Positions 26,525 to 36,448 of a stretch of DNA of 64,000 bases are shown one piece after another. The translations under genes were made by a program, and so were the position numbers. Numbering within the stretch: the first letter of the stretch is position 1; every line of letters begins with the position of its first letter. Below the pieces are notes generated by a model. The model searched no databases. It was given only the letters and a program-made list of their open reading frames with translations, and was not told the DNA's origin. Source of the DNA: Jilunia laotingensis (lineage in GTDB: Bacteria; Bacteroidota; Bacteroidia; Bacteroidales; Bacteroidaceae); contig NZ_JACRTF010000001.1 of the NCBI RefSeq assembly GCF_014385165.1, positions 806,001 to 870,000 on the forward strand, given 5' to 3'.

Positions 26525-28543
26525 ATGAAGCACTTTCAACATACTATAATAATCAGGGTATCTTTATTGCTCTATATGTTATTGTTAAGTATTACAACAA
26601 TAGCTCAAAATAACGAAATGAAAGACTTTAATGTTGACAGTACTCTTTACGTCTACTATCAGCAATGCAAAGGCTATATTCAATCGCCAATCGTTTTGAC
26701 CATGTCCGATACGCTTTTCCAAATGGCAAAAAGCCAAAATGATCAAAGAATGCAAGCTGTAGCCCTCTGCACCAAACTCGACTTTTATTATTTCCACGCT
26801 CAAGAAGACAGTATAGTGTCATGGGTGGAACGAATCAAAGAGTTCGCATTAACTACTAATCAATCCAAATATTATTATTTTGCATGGGGAAAACGATTGA
26901 TCTTGTACTATATTAAAAGTGGGAAAATCAATACAGCCCTTTATCAGTCGCAACTTATGCTGAAAGATGCCATAAAAAGAGACGATAAAGAAGGTATGGC
27001 ATATTGTTACGATTGCATCGGTGATATCTATATAATCAAGAAACTGAATGAGCAAGCAATCAATGCCAAATTAAAAGCAGTTGAAATAATTGAAACATAC
27101 AATCTGAATTCATATAATTTGTTCAGCAAACTTGCAACAATCGCAAAGCTTTATTCAGAACTGTCACAACCTCAAAAAGCAATTGAAACAATAGAGAAAG
27201 GAGAAAAGTATATTTATACAAGCCTCCATAAAGCAGATCAGAAACTAAGTTATGTTTATTACTATTTAGTACTGAAACAATATGATAAGGCACAGAAATA
27301 CCTGAAAGAAGCAGAAGATATTCACGCTAAAGATAAAAGGTTAAAGCATCAAAGAAAAAACTTGTTGGATGCAGAAGAGTCCTACTACAGACACACCGGA
27401 CAATTTCAAAAAGCACTAAAGATATTAGAATATCAAGAGAAAATAGTACAATCAATGGGAGAAGACCAGACTGAATTGGATGTTATGTTAAAAAGAGGAG
27501 ACTTATACTACCAAATGGGACAAAAAGCCATTGCTGCCGATTATTTATATAATTACATTACATTATCAGACTCTGCCAATAACGTGAACGAACAATCGGC
27601 CGTCACCGAGTTTTCAACCATTTTAAACCTCGAAAAATTAAAAACCGAAAAAAAGGAACTTGAACTTAAATCTAAAGAAGAGCAACTTAAGTATAACCGG
27701 AACTTCATTATTCTTTTAGCAATTATTCTTTTTATCGTGGTCGTTCTCTTTTATAGGGAATATCACTTGAACAAACGGTTAAAAATATCCGAAAGACAGT
27801 TAGTTTTGAAAAATAAAAAGTTGACGGAATCGGAGGAAAACCTTCGAAAAGCAAGGGATAAAGCTGAAAAAGCCAGTGAAATGAAAACGTCTTTCATAAG
27901 AAATATGACACATGAAATACGAACACCGCTTAATTCCATCGTAGGATTTTCACAAATTATCGCCAGCCAGTTCAAGAAAGACGAAGATACGTATGAATTT
28001 GCCAATATCATTGGTGAGAACAGCGATAAATTACTGAAATTGATTGATGATGTTTTGAATATTTCCGATCTTGAATCGAGTGAAGAGCTAGTCTTAACAT
28101 CTACCCGAATCAATAGTTGCTGCCAGAACAGTCTGGAAAGAGTTCGTCCATACATCCCTAAAAGTGTGACTCTTGAATTCCACCCGGCATATGATGACCT
28201 GACAATACAGACTGATGAAGAATGCATCTCCAAAATTCTTTTTAATCTGCTCCATAATGCTGCTAAATTCACTGAAAAAGGACAGATTATTTTAGCTTAT
28301 ACCTTATCGGAAAGCAAAGAAAAACTTGTTATAACAGTAACGGATACCGGCATAGGCATACCTGCCGACAAACAAGAAGAGGTCTTCGAACGGTTTACAA
28401 AAATAAGTAGTTTTTCACAAGGATGTGGTTTAGGATTACCCCTCAGCAAACTGTTGGCACAGAAGTTAGGTGGCGATCTTAGAATCGACAAGAATTACCT
28501 ATCGGGATGCAGATTTGTACTGACACTCCCTATAAACACATAA
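26525..28543 (+). CDS. TPR-containing membrane sensor histidine kinase (first of tandem pair)
   Basis: I prefer the ATG at 26525 to the GTG directly before it. The 672-residue product has a signal/anchor sequence, a periplasmic alpha-helical region of TPR-type repeats (about 40-370), a membrane helix near 392-412 (FIILLAIILFIVVVLFY) and a coiled segment. HisKA follows with the phosphoacceptor in MTHEIRTPLNSIVGF (His near 463), then HATPase_c with NLLHNAAKF, DTGIGIP and GCGLGLPLSK. There is no receiver or DNA-binding domain, so it must signal to an unlinked response regulator. The next gene starts immediately after its stop codon. Confidence 0.92.
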   Translation: MKHFQHTIIIRVSLLLYMLLLSITTIAQNNEMKDFNVDSTLYVYYQQCKGYIQSPIVLTMSDTLFQMAKSQNDQRMQAVALCTKLDFYYFHAQEDSIVSWVERIKEFALTTNQSKYYYFAWGKRLILYYIKSGKINTALYQSQLMLKDAIKRDDKEGMAYCYDCIGDIYIIKKLNEQAINAKLKAVEIIETYNLNSYNLFSKLATIAKLYSELSQPQKAIETIEKGEKYIYTSLHKADQKLSYVYYYLVLKQYDKAQKYLKEAEDIHAKDKRLKHQRKNLLDAEESYYRHTGQFQKALKILEYQEKIVQSMGEDQTELDVMLKRGDLYYQMGQKAIAADYLYNYITLSDSANNVNEQSAVTEFSTILNLEKLKTEKKELELKSKEEQLKYNRNFIILLAIILFIVVVLFYREYHLNKRLKISERQLVLKNKKLTESEENLRKARDKAEKASEMKTSFIRNMTHEIRTPLNSIVGFSQIIASQFKKDEDTYEFANIIGENSDKLLKLIDDVLNISDLESSEELVLTSTRINSCCQNSLERVRPYIPKSVTLEFHPAYDDLTIQTDEECISKILFNLLHNAAKFTEKGQIILAYTLSESKEKLVITVTDTGIGIPADKQEEVFERFTKISSFSQGCGLGLPLSKLLAQKLGGDLRIDKNYLSGCRFVLTLPINT

Positions 28544-30568
28544 ATGGGCAAACAAATGTTACAATATATTTTCAATAAAGCAATATGTATTTTCATATTA
28601 ACGGTGATATGCCTTTCACAATCTATTCATGCTGAACATTCTACAGAGCCTGACAGTATCATGATTGCTCTTTACAAAAGATGCAAATCAAACATCAAGC
28701 ATCCGGTTGCATTAGAAATATGCGACACACTTTGCCTATTGGCTAAACAATCCAACAATAAGCATATGAAAATCATTGCACTCTGCGCCAAACTCGATTA
28801 TTTTTACTATCAGAATGATAAAGCAAACATTCTGAAATATGTCAAAAAGGTCAAGCAGAAAAGCCGTGAGTACAACGAACTGAAATACTACTACTTTGCA
28901 TGGGGAGACAGACTCATTACTTATTATCTCAAACAAAACCAGATAAATACAGCAATGTATGAAACAGAGAAAATGCTAAAAGCTGTACAAAACGACAATT
29001 ACCCAAAAGGACTTGCGACTTGTTACCACTCATTGGCAAACATATACATCACTCAAGAAAACAATGCACTTGCTTATGAAAATTTCCGGAGAGAAATAGA
29101 CATCCTAGAGAAAAATCATATGGATGACTTAAATCTTCCAACAGAATATGCAGCATTATCGCAATGCGCCATCCAAATTGGTCGCATCGATGAGGCAAAA
29201 GAAGCCTTAAACAAGGCACTACCATTAGCCAAAAGCATATATCAGAAATTTAATGTACAAAAAGCATACGCTTTGTTACATATCAAAACCAAAGAATTAG
29301 ACAAAGCGCAAAAGGCGATCCAACAAATGGAAAAACTGGCAGATCAGCAAAAAGACCGATCGATCAACAATAACGCATACCGCAATGTCCTGACGCAATA
29401 CTACTGTGCCACCAAACAATATCAGGCAGCTTTAGAAACCATACATCAAATTGCACAGGATTCTCTCGGCAATGCTTCTGAAGGATTGAATTACATTCTT
29501 ACCAAACGACAGGGAGATATTTATTGGGAAATGAATAACATGCCACAGTCCGCACGGTTCTACCGCGATTACATCCAATCGACCGATTCAATAAGAAATA
29601 TAACCATACAAAATTCAGCCAATGAGATTGCATCTCTATTAGGAATAGAAAGGCTGGAAAATGAAAAGAACCAGTTACTTTTACATATTCAGAAAGAAGA
29701 ACTATTAGTCAATCGCATAGCTGTTCTCTCACTGAGCATTCTTCTGATAACAGGAGGAGTCTTTTTCATGCGTACTTACAAATTGAATAAGAAGTTAAGA
29801 AACTCAGAGAATACAGTAACCCGGCAATACCATAAACTGAAAGAGAAGGAAAAAGAACTGTGTATAGCCAAGGAAAGAGCAGAAAACGCCAGTATGATGA
29901 AAACAACATTCATACAAAACATGTCGCATGAAATACGTACACCACTAAACTCTATCGTAGGTTTTTCGCAAGTTCTGACCAGTTATTTTAAAGAAGATAA
30001 TGAAACCAAAGAATTTGCTTCTATCATTGAGACAAGCAGTGTAAACTTGCTGCGATTAATAAATGACGTACTCGACATTTCCTACCTCGACGAGTCAGAA
30101 AAATTAGAATATAGCACAACTTCAGACATTAACGATAGCTGCCTGATAAGTATCGAACAGGCACAGTCATCGGTAAAACCGGGAATAAACCTTATATTTC
30201 ACCCCGAACGCGATTCATTAATGATCAAAACCAATCCCGATCGAGTTTCACAAGTATTGACTCACCTATTACTCAATGCAGCAAAATTTACAACTGAAGG
30301 AAGTATAAGCCTTACTTACTCCTTAACACAAGATAATAAGTACATAAAATATACGGTTGAAGATACAGGCAAAGGAATCCCAGTAGAAAAACAAGAATTC
30401 GTATTCCAAAGATTTGCAAAGCTCGATAACTTTTCCCAAGGCACAGGATTAGGGCTTTCCATCTGTCGGATAATTGCGGAAAAAATGGGAGGCAATCTCA
30501 CCATCGATAAAGAGTACATCCAAGGATGCCGGTTCATATTTACATTACCGCTTATACTTGCGGAATAA
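28544..30568 (+). CDS. TPR-containing membrane sensor histidine kinase (second of tandem pair)
   Basis: This 674-residue protein is a clear paralogue of the preceding gene with the same layout: signal peptide, periplasmic TPR-type repeats, membrane helix near 391-412 (VLSLSILLITGGVFFM), HisKA (MSHEIRTPLNSIVGF, His near 461) and HATPase_c (LLLNAAKF, DTGKGIP, GTGLGLSICR). The kinase cores align closely while the sensor halves differ more. Its ATG follows the previous TAA with no gap, so translation is coupled. No response regulator is encoded nearby. Confidence 0.92.
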   Translation: MGKQMLQYIFNKAICIFILTVICLSQSIHAEHSTEPDSIMIALYKRCKSNIKHPVALEICDTLCLLAKQSNNKHMKIIALCAKLDYFYYQNDKANILKYVKKVKQKSREYNELKYYYFAWGDRLITYYLKQNQINTAMYETEKMLKAVQNDNYPKGLATCYHSLANIYITQENNALAYENFRREIDILEKNHMDDLNLPTEYAALSQCAIQIGRIDEAKEALNKALPLAKSIYQKFNVQKAYALLHIKTKELDKAQKAIQQMEKLADQQKDRSINNNAYRNVLTQYYCATKQYQAALETIHQIAQDSLGNASEGLNYILTKRQGDIYWEMNNMPQSARFYRDYIQSTDSIRNITIQNSANEIASLLGIERLENEKNQLLLHIQKEELLVNRIAVLSLSILLITGGVFFMRTYKLNKKLRNSENTVTRQYHKLKEKEKELCIAKERAENASMMKTTFIQNMSHEIRTPLNSIVGFSQVLTSYFKEDNETKEFASIIETSSVNLLRLINDVLDISYLDESEKLEYSTTSDINDSCLISIEQAQSSVKPGINLIFHPERDSLMIKTNPDRVSQVLTHLLLNAAKFTTEGSISLTYSLTQDNKYIKYTVEDTGKGIPVEKQEFVFQRFAKLDNFSQGTGLGLSICRIIAEKMGGNLTIDKEYIQGCRFIFTLPLILAE

Positions 30569-30637
30569 AAACACTTTATAGAAAAGCAGGGAAAGAAAAA
30601 GAGAAGTAGATTTCATACAGGATTCAGTATTAAACTT

Positions 30638-30645
30638 TATCTTTG
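30638..30645 (+). promoter_or_regulatory. candidate -7 box for murF
   Basis: TATCTTTG matches TAnnTTTG, 28 bp upstream of the murF start codon. Confidence 0.5.
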
Positions 30646-30673
30646 TTGCCATCTTAATTTATAGAAGAAGAAT

Positions 30674-31972
30674 ATGAAACTTTCTGCTCTCTACCAGATA
30701 TTTCTGGACTGTAATGAAGTGACCACTGACAGTCGCAACTGTCCTGACGGTTCCTTGTTTATCGCCCTCAAAGGGGAATCTTTCAATGGAAACGCATTTG
30801 CCCGACAAGCACTGAACGATGGCTGCGCTTTCGCAGTGATAGATGAATCCACTTATGCAGTGGAAGGAGACAAACGTTATATACTTGTCGACAACTGTTT
30901 GGAAACACTGCAACAATTGGCTAATTATCATCGTCGCCAATTAGGCACACGTATCATCGGAATTACTGGAACCAACGGAAAAACCACAACGAAAGAACTA
31001 ATTTCCACTGTATTGTCACAATCCTACAATGTGCTTTACACGCAAGGGAACCTTAACAACCATATCGGTGTACCAACCACTTTGCTCCGTTTAAAAGCAG
31101 AACATGATCTGGCTGTCATCGAAATGGGAGCAAATCATCAAGGAGAAATCAGATTCCTTTGTAATATTGCCGAGCCCGATTATGGTATCATCACTAATGT
31201 AGGTAAAGCACACTTGGAAGGTTTTGGTTCCTTCGAAGGAGTAATAAAAACGAAAGGAGAGTTATACGATTTCCTTCGTAAGAAAGAAAACTCAACAGTG
31301 TTCATTCACAACGACAATTCCTATCTCATGAACATTGCTTCGGGGCTTAATCTGATCCGATACGGTAATGACAATGAACTTTATATAAATGGGAAAGTAA
31401 CCGGTAATTCACCCTATCTTACTTTTGAATGGAAAGCAGGAAAAGACGGTGAATTTCACGATGTTGCTACACAGCTCATCGGAGAATATAACTTCCCCAA
31501 TGCATTAGCGGCAGTCACTATTGGTCATTACTTTGGAGTAGAACCTAACGGTATAGACAAAGCACTTGCAGGATATGTTCCACAGAATAACAGATCACAA
31601 CTTAAAAAGACAATTGACAATACTTTAATAATTGATGCCTACAATGCCAATCCCACCAGTATGATGGCAGCTCTGGAAAACTTCAGAAACATGCAGGTGC
31701 CACATAAAATGCTTATACTGGGAGATATGCGTGAGTTGGGGGCCGACAGCTTAATGGAACACCAAAGGATAGTCGATTTTATTAAAGAAAGCAACTTTGA
31801 GAAAGTTATAGTAGTGGGCGCTCAATTTGCTGCCGCACAACACTCCTTTACGACTTATCCGAATGCCCAAGCATTGATCCAAGCTTTACAAACGCAAAAG
31901 CCACAAAATTACACCATACTTATAAAAGGTTCCAACGGGATAAAATTAAGCTCTATCATAGATTACCTATAA
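30674..31972 (+). CDS. murF: UDP-MurNAc-tripeptide--D-alanyl-D-alanine ligase
   Basis: The 432-residue Mur ligase has the MurF N-terminal segment (VTTDSRNCPDGSLFIALKGESFNGNAFA), the ATP loop GITGTNGKTTTKEL near residue 97, EMGANHQGEI near 152 and IIDAYNANPTSM near 317. It adds D-Ala-D-Ala to the UDP-MurNAc peptide in the cytoplasm, the last soluble step of peptidoglycan precursor synthesis. It is not in a dcw cluster here, which is usual for Bacteroides. It is slightly shorter than enterobacterial MurF. Confidence 0.97.
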   Translation: MKLSALYQIFLDCNEVTTDSRNCPDGSLFIALKGESFNGNAFARQALNDGCAFAVIDESTYAVEGDKRYILVDNCLETLQQLANYHRRQLGTRIIGITGTNGKTTTKELISTVLSQSYNVLYTQGNLNNHIGVPTTLLRLKAEHDLAVIEMGANHQGEIRFLCNIAEPDYGIITNVGKAHLEGFGSFEGVIKTKGELYDFLRKKENSTVFIHNDNSYLMNIASGLNLIRYGNDNELYINGKVTGNSPYLTFEWKAGKDGEFHDVATQLIGEYNFPNALAAVTIGHYFGVEPNGIDKALAGYVPQNNRSQLKKTIDNTLIIDAYNANPTSMMAALENFRNMQVPHKMLILGDMRELGADSLMEHQRIVDFIKESNFEKVIVVGAQFAAAQHSFTTYPNAQALIQALQTQKPQNYTILIKGSNGIKLSSIIDYL

Positions 31973-31986
31973 CAGCTTTTCATATA

Positions 31987-32018
31987 ACTATTCGTGGTTG
32001 TACATAGCCACGAATAGT
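31987..32018. terminator. bidirectional terminator between murF and the VanZ-like gene
   Basis: A perfect 11-bp stem (actattcgtgg / ccacgaatagt) with a 10-nt loop lies between the two convergent genes. There is no long T-run on either side, so efficiency is uncertain. Confidence 0.6.
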
Positions 32019-32042
32019 CGTAAAGCCACAGTTGCCAAAGTA

Positions 32043-32432
32043 TTACTTTGTCAACATCTTTGGCCTAACGATAAAATAACCGATAAGGCTTGCTAGAACA
32101 GCGCCTGTCGTATTAGCCACAAAATCCCACCAATCTCCTCCACGATACGATGTGCAATACTCCTGTAAGAGTTCCACACATCCACTAAACAGTACAGGAC
32201 AAAGAAAAGCTCCCACCCATGCATGCCATATAGGAGAAGAGCCGTCTCGATGAGCCCTTAGGAACTCCAACCATAACATACCTGACATTCCGAAATACAT
32301 ACACATGTGTACAACTTTATCTATATTAGGTATTTTGTTAAGTTCAGTTGAAGGCGGCTTAAAGAATGATAAATAGATAACCGCCAGAATGATTACCAAC
32401 GACAAAGGATATTTCTTAATATAATAAAGCAT
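32043..32432 (-). CDS. VanZ-like membrane protein
   Basis: I start at the ATG at 32432 (MLYYIKKYPLSLVIILAVIY). A longer in-frame extension to 32651 covers the promoter and 5' end of the divergent symporter gene and is not credible. The 129-residue product has about four membrane helices and VanZ-family landmarks: the helix-1 segment, KVVHMCMYFGMSGMLW near residue 35, VELLQEY, and GDWWDFVANTTGAVLA near 100. VanZ proteins confer low-level teicoplanin resistance in one setting, but the function of most members, including this one, is unknown. Confidence 0.85.
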   Translation of the reverse strand: MLYYIKKYPLSLVIILAVIYLSFFKPPSTELNKIPNIDKVVHMCMYFGMSGMLWLEFLRAHRDGSSPIWHAWVGAFLCPVLFSGCVELLQEYCTSYRGGDWWDFVANTTGAVLASLIGYFIVRPKMLTK

Positions 32433-32477
32433 ATCTAAATAAATTACAGGTGAGTGGCAAATATACAGAACATTTTC

Positions 32478-32485
32478 TATATTTG
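32478..32485 (+). promoter_or_regulatory. candidate -7 box for the symporter gene
   Basis: TATATTTG matches TAnnTTTG, about 50 bp before the symporter start codon at 32535. Confidence 0.5.
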
Positions 32486-32534
32486 CATATTTAACCAAAA
32501 AAAGAGATCGAATTGTAAGATAAATAAAGCTTCT

Positions 32535-33905
32535 ATGACTAAAAATGACAGAGCAAATTTTGGTAGCAAATTGGGTGTGATACTTGCCTCTGCAGGTTCG
32601 GCCGTAGGACTGGGCAACATTTGGAGGTTTCCATACGAAACCGGCAATCACGGTGGTGCTGCCTTTATTTTCATATACTTGGGATGCGTACTTTTATTGG
32701 GACTTCCGATTATGGTAGCAGAGTTCTTAATCGGACGCCGTTCACGTGCAAATACAGCCGGAGCTTTTGAAAAGTTAGCACCAGGAACTCAATGGCGTTG
32801 GGTAGGACGTATGGGTGTACTGGCCGGTTTTCTTATTCTCAGTTATTACTCCGTTGTAGCAGGATGGACACTGGAATATATTATTGAAGCGGCAACCAAT
32901 AGTTTCTCAGGCAAAACGCCCGATGAATTCATTTCATCCTTTCAGGCTTTCTCAAGTAATCCCTGGCGACCGATATTGTGGCTTACCTTATTTTTATTGG
33001 GTACTCATTTTATCATCGTGAAAGGAGTAGAAAAGGGAATAGAGAAATATTCAAAAATCATGATGCCGGTACTTTTCATAATTATATTAATATTAGTAGT
33101 ATGTTCCGTAACTTTGCCGGGAGCAGAACAAGGCATAGAATTTCTATTAAAACCGGACTTTAGCAAAGTGGACGGGAATGTATTTCTAAGTGCAATGGGG
33201 CAAGCTTTCTTCTCTCTTAGCTTGGGAATGGGTTGCTTATGCACTTACGCATCCTACTTCAGCAAAGATACCAATCTGACCAAAACAGCCTTTAGTGTAG
33301 GAATAATCGATACACTGGTAGCCATACTGGCAGGTTTCATCATATTTCCTGCAGCCTTTTCAGTAGGTATCCAACCGGATGCAGGCCCGAGCCTCATCTT
33401 CATCACACTGCCTAATGTATTCCAACAAGCATTTAGCGGAGTCCCTGTATTGGCTTATCTCTTTTCCGTAATGTTTTACGTCTTGTTGGCCGTAGCAGCG
33501 TTGACTTCTACAATTTCCATGCATGAAGTCGTAACAGCTTATCTACACGAAGAGTTTAAATTTACCCGGAAGAGGGCCGCACAAATTGTAACTGGTGGAT
33601 GCATCGTTCTCGGTATCTTTTGTTCCCTATCACTGGGTGTGATGAAAAATGTCACTGTTTTCGGTTTAGGCATGTTTAACTTGCTCGACTTTGTAACGGC
33701 AAAAATCATGTTACCGTTAGGCGGATTATTTATCTCCATTTTTACAGGATGGTACATGAATAAGAAAATCGTATGGAGTGAGATTACGAACGACGGCACT
33801 TTAAGAGTTCCTGTATACAAACTGATTATTTTCATCTTAAAATACATAGCTCCTATAGCAATTTCTTGCATTTTTATCAATGAATTGGGAGTAATAAAGT
33901 TATGA
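32535..33905 (+). CDS. sodium-dependent transporter, neurotransmitter:sodium symporter family
   Basis: I use the ATG at 32535 (MTKNDRANFGSKLG), which matches the family start; an upstream ATG would run through the promoter box. The 456-residue protein has about 11-12 membrane segments and NSS signatures ILASAGSAVGLGNIWRFPYETGNHGGAAF (helix 1 sodium site) and FSLSLGMGCLCTYASYF (helix 6). It probably imports an amino acid with sodium across the inner membrane. The substrate is not evident. Its stop overlaps the start of the next gene by 4 bp. Confidence 0.95.
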   Translation: MTKNDRANFGSKLGVILASAGSAVGLGNIWRFPYETGNHGGAAFIFIYLGCVLLLGLPIMVAEFLIGRRSRANTAGAFEKLAPGTQWRWVGRMGVLAGFLILSYYSVVAGWTLEYIIEAATNSFSGKTPDEFISSFQAFSSNPWRPILWLTLFLLGTHFIIVKGVEKGIEKYSKIMMPVLFIIILILVVCSVTLPGAEQGIEFLLKPDFSKVDGNVFLSAMGQAFFSLSLGMGCLCTYASYFSKDTNLTKTAFSVGIIDTLVAILAGFIIFPAAFSVGIQPDAGPSLIFITLPNVFQQAFSGVPVLAYLFSVMFYVLLAVAALTSTISMHEVVTAYLHEEFKFTRKRAAQIVTGGCIVLGIFCSLSLGVMKNVTVFGLGMFNLLDFVTAKIMLPLGGLFISIFTGWYMNKKIVWSEITNDGTLRVPVYKLIIFILKYIAPIAISCIFINELGVIKL

Positions 33906-34810
33906 TGTGGAAAGATTTCTTTTACTTCTCACGTACGGAACGGCAAGGAATCGTTATCCTTGCTGTTCTCATTGTTTTGGTTTATATTGCCTCATGGTTC
34001 ATCCCGGAAAGAGAAATGCCTCCGATTGGTGACAATGAACAATTTGAAAAGGAGTATGCTGAATTTATGGCCTCCATCAAAGAACAAAAGCAATCATCCC
34101 TCTCTAAGCATCAATCATATAACATCCGAGAACATTCGATAACTTTAGCAGCATTCAATCCTAACACAGCAGATTCCGCCACATTTATTTCTTTAGGACT
34201 ACCTCCCTGGATGGCACGGAATATTCTTCGCTACCGTGCTAAAGGGGGAATGTTCAAAAAACCGGAAGACTTTCGCAAAATATACGGACTAACAGAAGAG
34301 CAATACACCACACTTCAACCTTACATAACGTTGCCAGCTACAACCACTAAACAAGATACGATCCATCTTTTTACCCGCAAAGAAGTACAAGACACCCTAC
34401 AAATTTATAAATACCCTATTGGAACAGTTGTCAACCTAAATCAAGCCGATACAACGGAATTAAAGAAAATTCCGGGAATAGGCAGTGCAATCGCCCGTAT
34501 GATAATTGGATACCGGAAGAAATTAGGTGGCTACTACTCTGTGGAGCAATTAGAGGATATCAACTTATCCGTTGACAAACTACGTTCATGGTTCCTTGTT
34601 GACGTTAGCCAAATACAACGAATCAATCTTAATAAAGCGAGTATAGAGCGATTAAAAGCACATCCCTATATCAACTTCTATCAGGCAAAAGCCATCATTG
34701 AATACCGAAGAAAAAGAGGAATTCTTAAAGACTTACAACCCTTCAAACTTTACGAAGAATTCTCAGAGGAAGATTTCGAGAAATTAACTCATTACATCTG
34801 TTTCGAATAA
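33902..34810 (+). CDS. membrane-anchored helix-hairpin-helix protein (ComEA-like)
   Basis: The 302-residue product has one N-terminal membrane helix (GIVILAVLIVLVYIASWF, about residues 16-33). Three helix-hairpin-helix units follow, each opening with a FNPNTAD / VNLNQAD / INLNKAS motif (near 82, 180 and 248); the second contains IPGIGSAIARMI. HhH units bind DNA non-specifically, and ComEA-type proteins bind incoming DNA at the envelope, but uptake has not been shown here. It overlaps the symporter gene by ATGA. Confidence 0.88.
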   Translation: MMWKDFFYFSRTERQGIVILAVLIVLVYIASWFIPEREMPPIGDNEQFEKEYAEFMASIKEQKQSSLSKHQSYNIREHSITLAAFNPNTADSATFISLGLPPWMARNILRYRAKGGMFKKPEDFRKIYGLTEEQYTTLQPYITLPATTTKQDTIHLFTRKEVQDTLQIYKYPIGTVVNLNQADTTELKKIPGIGSAIARMIIGYRKKLGGYYSVEQLEDINLSVDKLRSWFLVDVSQIQRINLNKASIERLKAHPYINFYQAKAIIEYRRKRGILKDLQPFKLYEEFSEEDFEKLTHYICFE

Positions 34811-34814
34811 AAAA

Positions 34815-34848
34815 GATGCATTCTTATCACACCTGATAAGAATGCATC
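34815..34848 (-). terminator. hairpin between convergent genes
   Basis: A perfect 15-bp stem (gatgcattcttatca and its complement) with a 4-nt loop. The T-run lies on the minus-strand side, so it best terminates transcripts coming from the ABC transporter gene, and may also end the plus-strand unit. Confidence 0.7.
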
Positions 34849-34989
34849 ACACACAAACAAAACAAACACTCTAATTCATATCTTCACAGACCTTACATAG
34901 AGAAGCGTTTTCAAAGATAATGTTAATTGATCATTGACAATAATCTATAAGCTATATGGTATCTTTTTTTTAGAATTTACGCTACCCTA

Positions 34990-35646
34990 TTAAGACCTAT
35001 TAACCATTCCATCGATCATATGAACGGTTCTGTCAGTAATTTTAGCCAACTCTTCATCATGAGTTACTATAACAAAAGTCTGTCCCAAACGGTCACGAAG
35101 ATCAAAGAATAATTGATGCAATTCCTCCTTATTATGAGTGTCCAAACTGCCTGATGGTTCATCTGCTAAAATCACTGACGGATTATTGATTAAAGCGCGA
35201 GCTACAGCCACACGCTGTTTCTCCCCACCAGACAATTCATTAGGTTTATGAGAGGCGCGTTCGGCAAGTCCCATAAAATTGAGTATCTCCATAGCACGAG
35301 TATTTGCCTCTTTGGAAGAAACACCGGCAATCAATGCAGGTATCATAATATTTTCCAATGCGGTAAATTCCGGAAGCAATTGATGAAACTGAAATACAAA
35401 GCCAATATGCCTGTTCCTAAAAGCAGAAAGTCCTTTCTCTTTCATTTTACTGACATTGGCTTCGTTTATATAAACAGTTCCTGCATCTGGTTCATCAAGC
35501 GTACCCATAATCTGCAATAAAGTTGTTTTTCCAGCTCCGCTCGGACCTACAATACTAACAACCTCTCCTTTATTTATTTCAAGATCAATCCCCTTCAATA
35601 CCTGTAAAGCACCGAAACTTTTTGTAATCCCTTCCAGTTTTATCAT
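34990..35646 (-). CDS. ABC transporter ATP-binding protein (LolD/MacB type)
   Basis: I place the start at 35646 ([12 protein letters not shown]); an ATG two codons upstream is also possible. The 218-residue ATPase has Walker [10 protein letters not shown] near residue 36, a Q-loop [15 protein letters not shown], signature LSGGEKQR, Walker [13 protein letters not shown] and the switch VTHD. It fits the LolD/MacB/FtsE group, which powers lipoprotein release or export permeases. No permease gene is adjacent, so the partner must be elsewhere. Confidence 0.92.
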   Translation of the reverse strand: MIKLEGITKSFGALQVLKGIDLEINKGEVVSIVGPSGAGKTTLLQIMGTLDEPDAGTVYINEANVSKMKEKGLSAFRNRHIGFVFQFHQLLPEFTALENIMIPALIAGVSSKEANTRAMEILNFMGLAERASHKPNELSGGEKQRVAVARALINNPSVILADEPSGSLDTHNKEELHQLFFDLRDRLGQTFVIVTHDEELAKITDRTVHMIDGMVNRS

Positions 35647-35737
35647 CTGCATATTATAATTAATTCCTTTTGATCACGATTTCTCCTTCTGTATCATCAA
35701 CAGCTACATCATTATTTGATAATCTATAAGTTAACTC

Positions 35738-36448
35738 TTACAATCGTTTTATAACATATTCCGCCAGATAACATCCAAATACCGCTGGCATATAACTTAC
35801 CGTACCGCAAGTGGACTTTTTATTCTTCTCATCATCCGTCAGTAAAACGGCTTTTGGATCAGCCTGTTCTGTGCTGAAAACGACCGGTACCTTTCGTTTT
35901 ATCCCCATCTTTTGTAAACGCTTGCGTACTGCCTTGCTCAAGCCACAATGATATGTATCCCAAAGATCAGCAAAACGGACTTGAGTAATATCGCTTTTTG
36001 CTCCTGCACCCATGCTCGATACGATCTTAATACGTCGTTGTAAAGCATGATAAATCAGGTAACATTTCGGACTTAGCGTATCGATAGCATCCACTATAAA
36101 ATCATATTTAGTATTGTCAAGCAGTTCTGGTATATTATCATCTTTCAAGAAAACCGGAAGTACTGTCAGTTCTATTTGAGGGTTGATATCCTTGAATCGC
36201 GCTTCAAGAATCTGTGCTTTGGACATCCCCAACGTAGAGGTCAATGCCGGCAACTGACGGTTCAAATTTGTAGGTTGAACCGTATCAGCATCTACAATCG
36301 TCATTTTACCAACTCCGGCACGGCAAATCATTTCTGCAGCATAAGCCCCTACTCCACCCAAGCCGACCACCAAAACATGAGCATTGCGTAGGTGTTCCAT
36401 TTTTTCTTCTCCCAAAAGAAGTTCTGTCCTCTGTTTCCAATTTTCCAT
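35738..36448 (-). CDS. tcdA: tRNA threonylcarbamoyladenosine dehydratase (TcdA-like)
   Basis: I choose the ATG at 36448 (MENWKQRTELLLG), which overlaps the preceding stop as TAATG; an ATG at 36466 would add six residues. The 236-residue protein is an E1-like ThiF-family enzyme with GLGGVGAYAAEMICRAGVGKMTIVDAD near residue 28, the NLNRQ motif and VDAIDTLSPKC. It cyclises t6A to ct6A at position 37 of ANN-decoding tRNAs using ATP. It is coupled to the antiporter gene upstream. Confidence 0.9.
   Translation of the reverse strand: MENWKQRTELLLGEEKMEHLRNAHVLVVGLGGVGAYAAEMICRAGVGKMTIVDADTVQPTNLNRQLPALTSTLGMSKAQILEARFKDINPQIELTVLPVFLKDDNIPELLDNTKYDFIVDAIDTLSPKCYLIYHALQRRIKIVSSMGAGAKSDITQVRFADLWDTYHCGLSKAVRKRLQKMGIKRKVPVVFSTEQADPKAVLLTDDEKNKKSTCGTVSYMPAVFGCYLAEYVIKRL

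Noticed and set aside
32433..32651. N-terminal extension of the VanZ-like protein
   Set aside because: It would cover the promoter box and first codons of the divergent symporter gene, and its residues do not look like membrane or signal sequence.
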